A stretch of 64,000 nucleotides of DNA. Origin: Embiotoca jacksoni. Taxonomy: Eukaryota > Chordata > Actinopteri > Embiotocidae. This document shows positions 62,201 through 64,000 of this stretch, piece after piece (within the stretch, counting starts at the first letter, position 1; each line of letters opens with the position of its first letter). The stretch spans positions 65,001-129,000 of the forward strand of contig JAKOON010000069.1 of NCBI GenBank assembly GCA_022577435.1, written 5' to 3'. Under the pieces are notes generated by a model. It was not told the DNA's origin, did no database searches, and was given only the letters and a program-made list of their open reading frames with translations. A program made the position numbers and the translations under genes.

Positions 62201-64000
62201 CAACAAACACACAACACACAACAAACACACACAACAAACACACACACAAACACACACACAACAAACACACACAACAAACACACACAACAAACACAACAAA
62301 CACACAACACACAACAAACACACACAACAAACACACACACAAACACACACACAACAAACACACAACAAACAAACACACACAACAAACACAACAAACACAA
62401 CGAACACACACAAACACACACACAACAAACACACACAACAAACACACAACAAACAAACACAACAAACACACACAACAAACACAACAAACACACAACACAG
62501 ACACAACAAACACACAACAAACACAACAAACACACACAACAAACACACAACAAACACACAACAAAAAAACAAACACACAACAAACACACAACACACAACA
62601 AACACACACAACAAACATACAACAAACAGACAACAAACACACAACAAACACACAACAAACACAAAACAAACACAACAAACACACAACAAACACACAAAGA
62701 ACACAACAAACACACAACACAGACACAACAAACACACAACAAACACAACACACACACAACAAACACATAACAAACACAACAACAGACAGCACACACAACA
62801 AACAAAACAAACACACAACAAACACAACACACACAACAGACACACAACAAACACAACAAACACACAACAAACACACACAACAAACACACAACAAAGACCC
62901 ACAACAAACACACAACAAACACACACAAACACACACACAACAAACACACACAACAAACACACACAACAAACACAACAAACACACAACACACAACAAACAC
63001 ACACAACAAACACACACACAAACACACACACAACAAACACACACAAACAAACACACACAACAAACACAACAAACACAACAAACACACAACACACAACAAA
63101 CACACACAAACACACACACAACAAACACACACAACAAACACACAACAAACAAACACAACAAACACACACAACAAACACAACAAACACACAACACAGACAC
63201 AACAAACACACAACAAACACAACAAACACACACAACAAACACACAACAAACACACAACAAAAAAACAAACACACAACAAACACACAACACACAACAAACA
63301 CACACAACAAACATACAACAAACAGACAACAAACACACAACAAACACACAACAAACACAAAACAAACACAACAAACACAACAAACACACAAAGAACACAA
63401 CAAACACACAACACAGACACAACAAACACACAACAAACACAACACACACACAACAAACACATAACAAACACAACAACAGACAGCACACACAACAAACAAA
63501 ACAAACACACAACAAACACAACACACACAACAGACACACAACAAACACAACAAACACACAACAAACACACACAACAAACACACAACAAAGACCCACAACA
63601 AACACACAACAAACACACACAACAAACACACACAACAAACACACAACAAACACACACAACAAACACACACAACAAACACACAACAAACACACACAATACA
63701 CACAACACACACAATAAACACACAACAAACACAACAAACACACAACAAACACACACAACACACACAACAAACACACAACTAACACACAACAAACACACAC
63801 AACAAACCCACAACAAACACACATAAAAAACACACAACAAACACAACACACACAACAAACACAACAAACACACACAACACACAACAAACACACACAAGAA
63901 ACACACAACAAACACACACAACAAACACACAACAAACACACACAACAAACACACAACAAACACACAACAAACACAACAAAGAGACAACAAACACACAACA
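50226..64000 (+). repeat. Nested higher-order repeats, periods 4,380, 6,048 and 4,447 bp
   Basis: A CATCAAACACAAC variant recurs at 50,225 and 54,605 (4,380 bp). AACTAACAC recurs at 53,282, 59,330 and 63,777 (6,048 and 4,447 bp). Surrounding landmark order repeats with each, including CATAAAAAACAC, CAAAGAGACAAC and CAACAACAGACAGC. The last copy is cut by the window edge. Confidence 0.65.

Larger units (their letters stand above)
29034..64000 (+). repeat. Macro-repeat copy 3 (at least 34,967 bp, open at right edge)
   Basis: Third composite unit with the same left junction and order of parts. It has a 60-bp expansion of the GAGAC array, a 63-bp contraction of the CATGTTTCAC array, and a final CAACAAACA array that does not end within the window. 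Confidence 0.88.
32345..64000 (+). repeat. CAACAAACA(CA)n satellite array, copy 3 (at least 31.7 kb)
   Basis: Continuous A+C-only array to the right edge. The first part follows copies 1 and 2 with rearrangements: the AACTCACATAAC landmark, single in copy 1 (about 10,194), appears near 33,793, 35,150 and 35,614. Further right, units with longer CA runs and CAAACACACACAC spacers dominate. Giant minus-strand frames here (for example 49,091-63,778) contain almost only Cys, Val, Leu and Phe codons and terminate at single CTA or TCA variants, so they are repeat artefacts. Confidence 0.95.

Noticed and set aside
49091..63778. A minus-strand open frame of 4,895 codons, and dozens of similar frames from 8,467 to the right edge
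   Set aside because: The residues are almost only Cys, Val, Leu and Phe, dictated by GT-rich repeat units. All frames are open at once, and starts and stops fall on single repeat variants. This is expected for DNA lacking TTA, CTA and TCA on the plus strand.
8491..64000. A telomere, or a CRISPR-like array
   Set aside because: The monomer CAACAAACA(CA)n is not a telomeric hexamer, and there are no unique spacers between constant repeats; unit length varies by CA slippage.

Overview
This looks like vertebrate nuclear DNA, most likely from a teleost fish. The support is indirect: long AC/GT dinucleotide tracts, several minisatellite families, a CpG-rich TATA-less promoter with CRE sites, and no bacterial-style gene packing. 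I recognise no complete protein-coding gene. The very long open frames, up to about 4.9 kb of codons on the minus strand, are by-products of tandem repeats whose strands lack stop triplets.

Layout. Positions 1-320 look like the 5' end of a minus-strand gene running out of the left edge: a candidate start codon inside a YY1-type motif, a possible splice donor, and two perfect CRE palindromes upstream. Positions 209-1330 are non-coding single-copy DNA with a G16 run, an AT-rich short tandem repeat, a CTCF-like site, a (GT)40 microsatellite and a perfect DR1 nuclear-receptor site. Positions 1329-5718 are a 13/15-bp minisatellite (CATCAACAAACAC).

From about 5239 to the right edge the window is a three-copy macro-repeat: 5239-15220, 15221-29033, and 29034 to beyond 64000. 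Each copy has the same order: CATCAACAAACAC minisatellite, about 110 bp of unique DNA, (AC)n, a 1.17-kb unique core, a 10-bp GAGAC minisatellite, about 103 bp of unique DNA, a CATGTTTCAC/TCATC minisatellite, then a very long A+C-only array built on the nonamer CAACAAACA. That last array is 6.7 kb, 10.4 kb and at least 31.7 kb in the three copies, and it has its own higher-order repeats of about 0.3, 3, 3.65, 4.4 and 6 kb. The unique cores appear identical between copies; nearly all differences are unit-number changes in the repeats.

There is no operon-like or pathway logic here. The notable biology is the architecture: a multi-scale satellite, apparently spread by recombination between two minisatellites that share a 9-bp core, next to what may be the promoter of a housekeeping gene. 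Because the sequence is so repetitive, assembly error is a serious alternative for some higher-order structure, especially right of about 40 kb.
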